In this document: piece after piece, positions 5,530-5,934 of the stretch
Position numbering within the stretch: the first letter of the stretch is position 1
Layout of the letters: every line of letters starts with the position of its first letter
Assembly (NCBI GenBank): GCA_021772215.1
Contig: JAJFMK010000125.1
Location: 1-5,934 of the forward strand
DNA from: Chlamydiota bacterium
Lineage (GTDB): Bacteria > Chlamydiota > Chlamydiia > Chlamydiales > JAJFMK01
Length of the DNA stretch: 5,934 nt
Direction of reading: 5' to 3'
Position numbers and translations under genes: made by a program
The notes under the pieces: generated by a model
Databases searched by the model: none
Seen by the model: only the letters and a program-made list of their open reading frames with translations
What the model was told of the DNA's origin: nothing

Positions 5530-5934
5530 TCAACTCATCTGAAGGACGGCGCGATATTTAACCTGATTATTGCGCAATTTCTCAATGGCGCGATTCACTT
5601 CGCTTAAGGGGAATAATTCAATTTTAGGACGGATTCCCTTGTCGGCTGCTAGGCGTAGCATCTCAGTAATGGTCGGCCTTGAAGCGATGTTGCTCGCACT
5701 GACGGCCCGTCTGCCCACCAGAAGCTGAAAGACCGGCAATTTAATCTCGCTGGAGAGACTTCCTACTGTACAGAGCATGCCCTTTGGACGTAGGAGATTA
5801 GAAATAGAGCTCCAGTCGATGTTGGCGGGCACTGTTGAGAGGATGAAGTCAAAAGAGGCCAAATGCCTCTTCATTTGGGCCGTATCATTCAAAGAGATAA
5901 ATTCATGAGCGCCAAATTTTTTCGCCTCCTCCTC
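5530..5934 (-). CDS. Zinc-type NAD(P)-dependent alcohol dehydrogenase, C-terminal fragment at window edge
   Basis: The frame is open to the right edge, so these 134 residues are the C-terminal part of a protein normally about 330-350 long. The sequence follows the YahK/cinnamyl-alcohol-dehydrogenase branch of the medium-chain family. EEEAKKFGAHEFI is the segment after the dinucleotide-binding turn, FDFILSTVPANIDWSSI and LLRPKGMLCTVGS are the later Rossmann strands, GRRAVSASNIASRPTITEML is the characteristic coenzyme-domain loop and helix, and GIRPKIELFPLSEVNRAIEKL with VKYRAVL form the return to the catalytic domain. The zinc ligands and the glycine-rich motif lie beyond the window. A TTG at 5890-5892 is only an internal leucine codon, not a start. 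The enzyme reduces or oxidises aldehydes and alcohols; the specific substrate cannot be judged. It converges on the hypothetical gene at 4717. Confidence 0.92.
   Translation of the reverse strand, partial: EEEAKKFGAHEFISLNDTAQMKRHLASFDFILSTVPANIDWSSISNLLRPKGMLCTVGSLSSEIKLPVFQLLVGRRAVSASNIASRPTITEMLRLAADKGIRPKIELFPLSEVNRAIEKLRNNQVKYRAVLQMS

Noticed and set aside
5890..5892. TTG as the start of a short 120-residue dehydrogenase-like protein
   Set aside because: The frame continues to the window edge with residues that fit the family, so this is an internal leucine codon of a larger gene.

Overview
The window looks like bacterial chromosome with moderate GC content and tightly packed genes. I cannot name the organism from sequence alone. 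The family mix, a Cys4-lid adenylate kinase, two lineage-specific proteins without recognisable family, and a short foldback repeat between genes would suit an environmental chlamydia or a similar host-associated Gram-negative bacterium. That is inference and weakly held.

Layout. At the left edge a plus-strand gene of unknown function (probably cut by the edge) ends at 711. Positions 712-1093 hold no gene. They contain an intrinsic terminator whose T-run serves minus-strand transcripts (726-771) and a 172-bp foldback, MITE-like element (926-1097). From 3904 down to 1094 runs a compact minus-strand gene cluster, read in the order SpoIIAA-like protein, adenylate kinase, proline iminopeptidase, AlkB-like 2-oxoglutarate/Fe(II) dioxygenase. 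Gaps are 25 nt, an 11-nt overlap and 4 nt, so the four are probably one operon. A 156-bp divergent intergenic region (3905-4060) separates the operon from a plus-strand HdeD/DUF308 membrane protein (4061-4585). A hairpin begins at that gene's stop codon. An AT-rich leader with a good extended -10 promoter precedes a second unrecognised plus-strand protein (4717-5475), with a basic segment and a PPR/TPR-like helical C-terminal half. The right edge carries the C-terminal part of a minus-strand zinc-type alcohol dehydrogenase.

How they fit together. The operon combines housekeeping-type enzymes (nucleotide interconversion, peptide trimming) with a stress-associated module (SpoIIAA-like) and a putative demethylase-type oxygenase. 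No single pathway links them. The most unusual gene is the adenylate kinase: its best-supported start gives it a Sec-type signal peptide fused exactly ahead of an otherwise complete kinase, suggesting an exported enzyme. The most unusual non-coding feature is the foldback element, whose terminal sequence also appears, 16 of 19 bases matching, at the stop codon of the HdeD-like gene.
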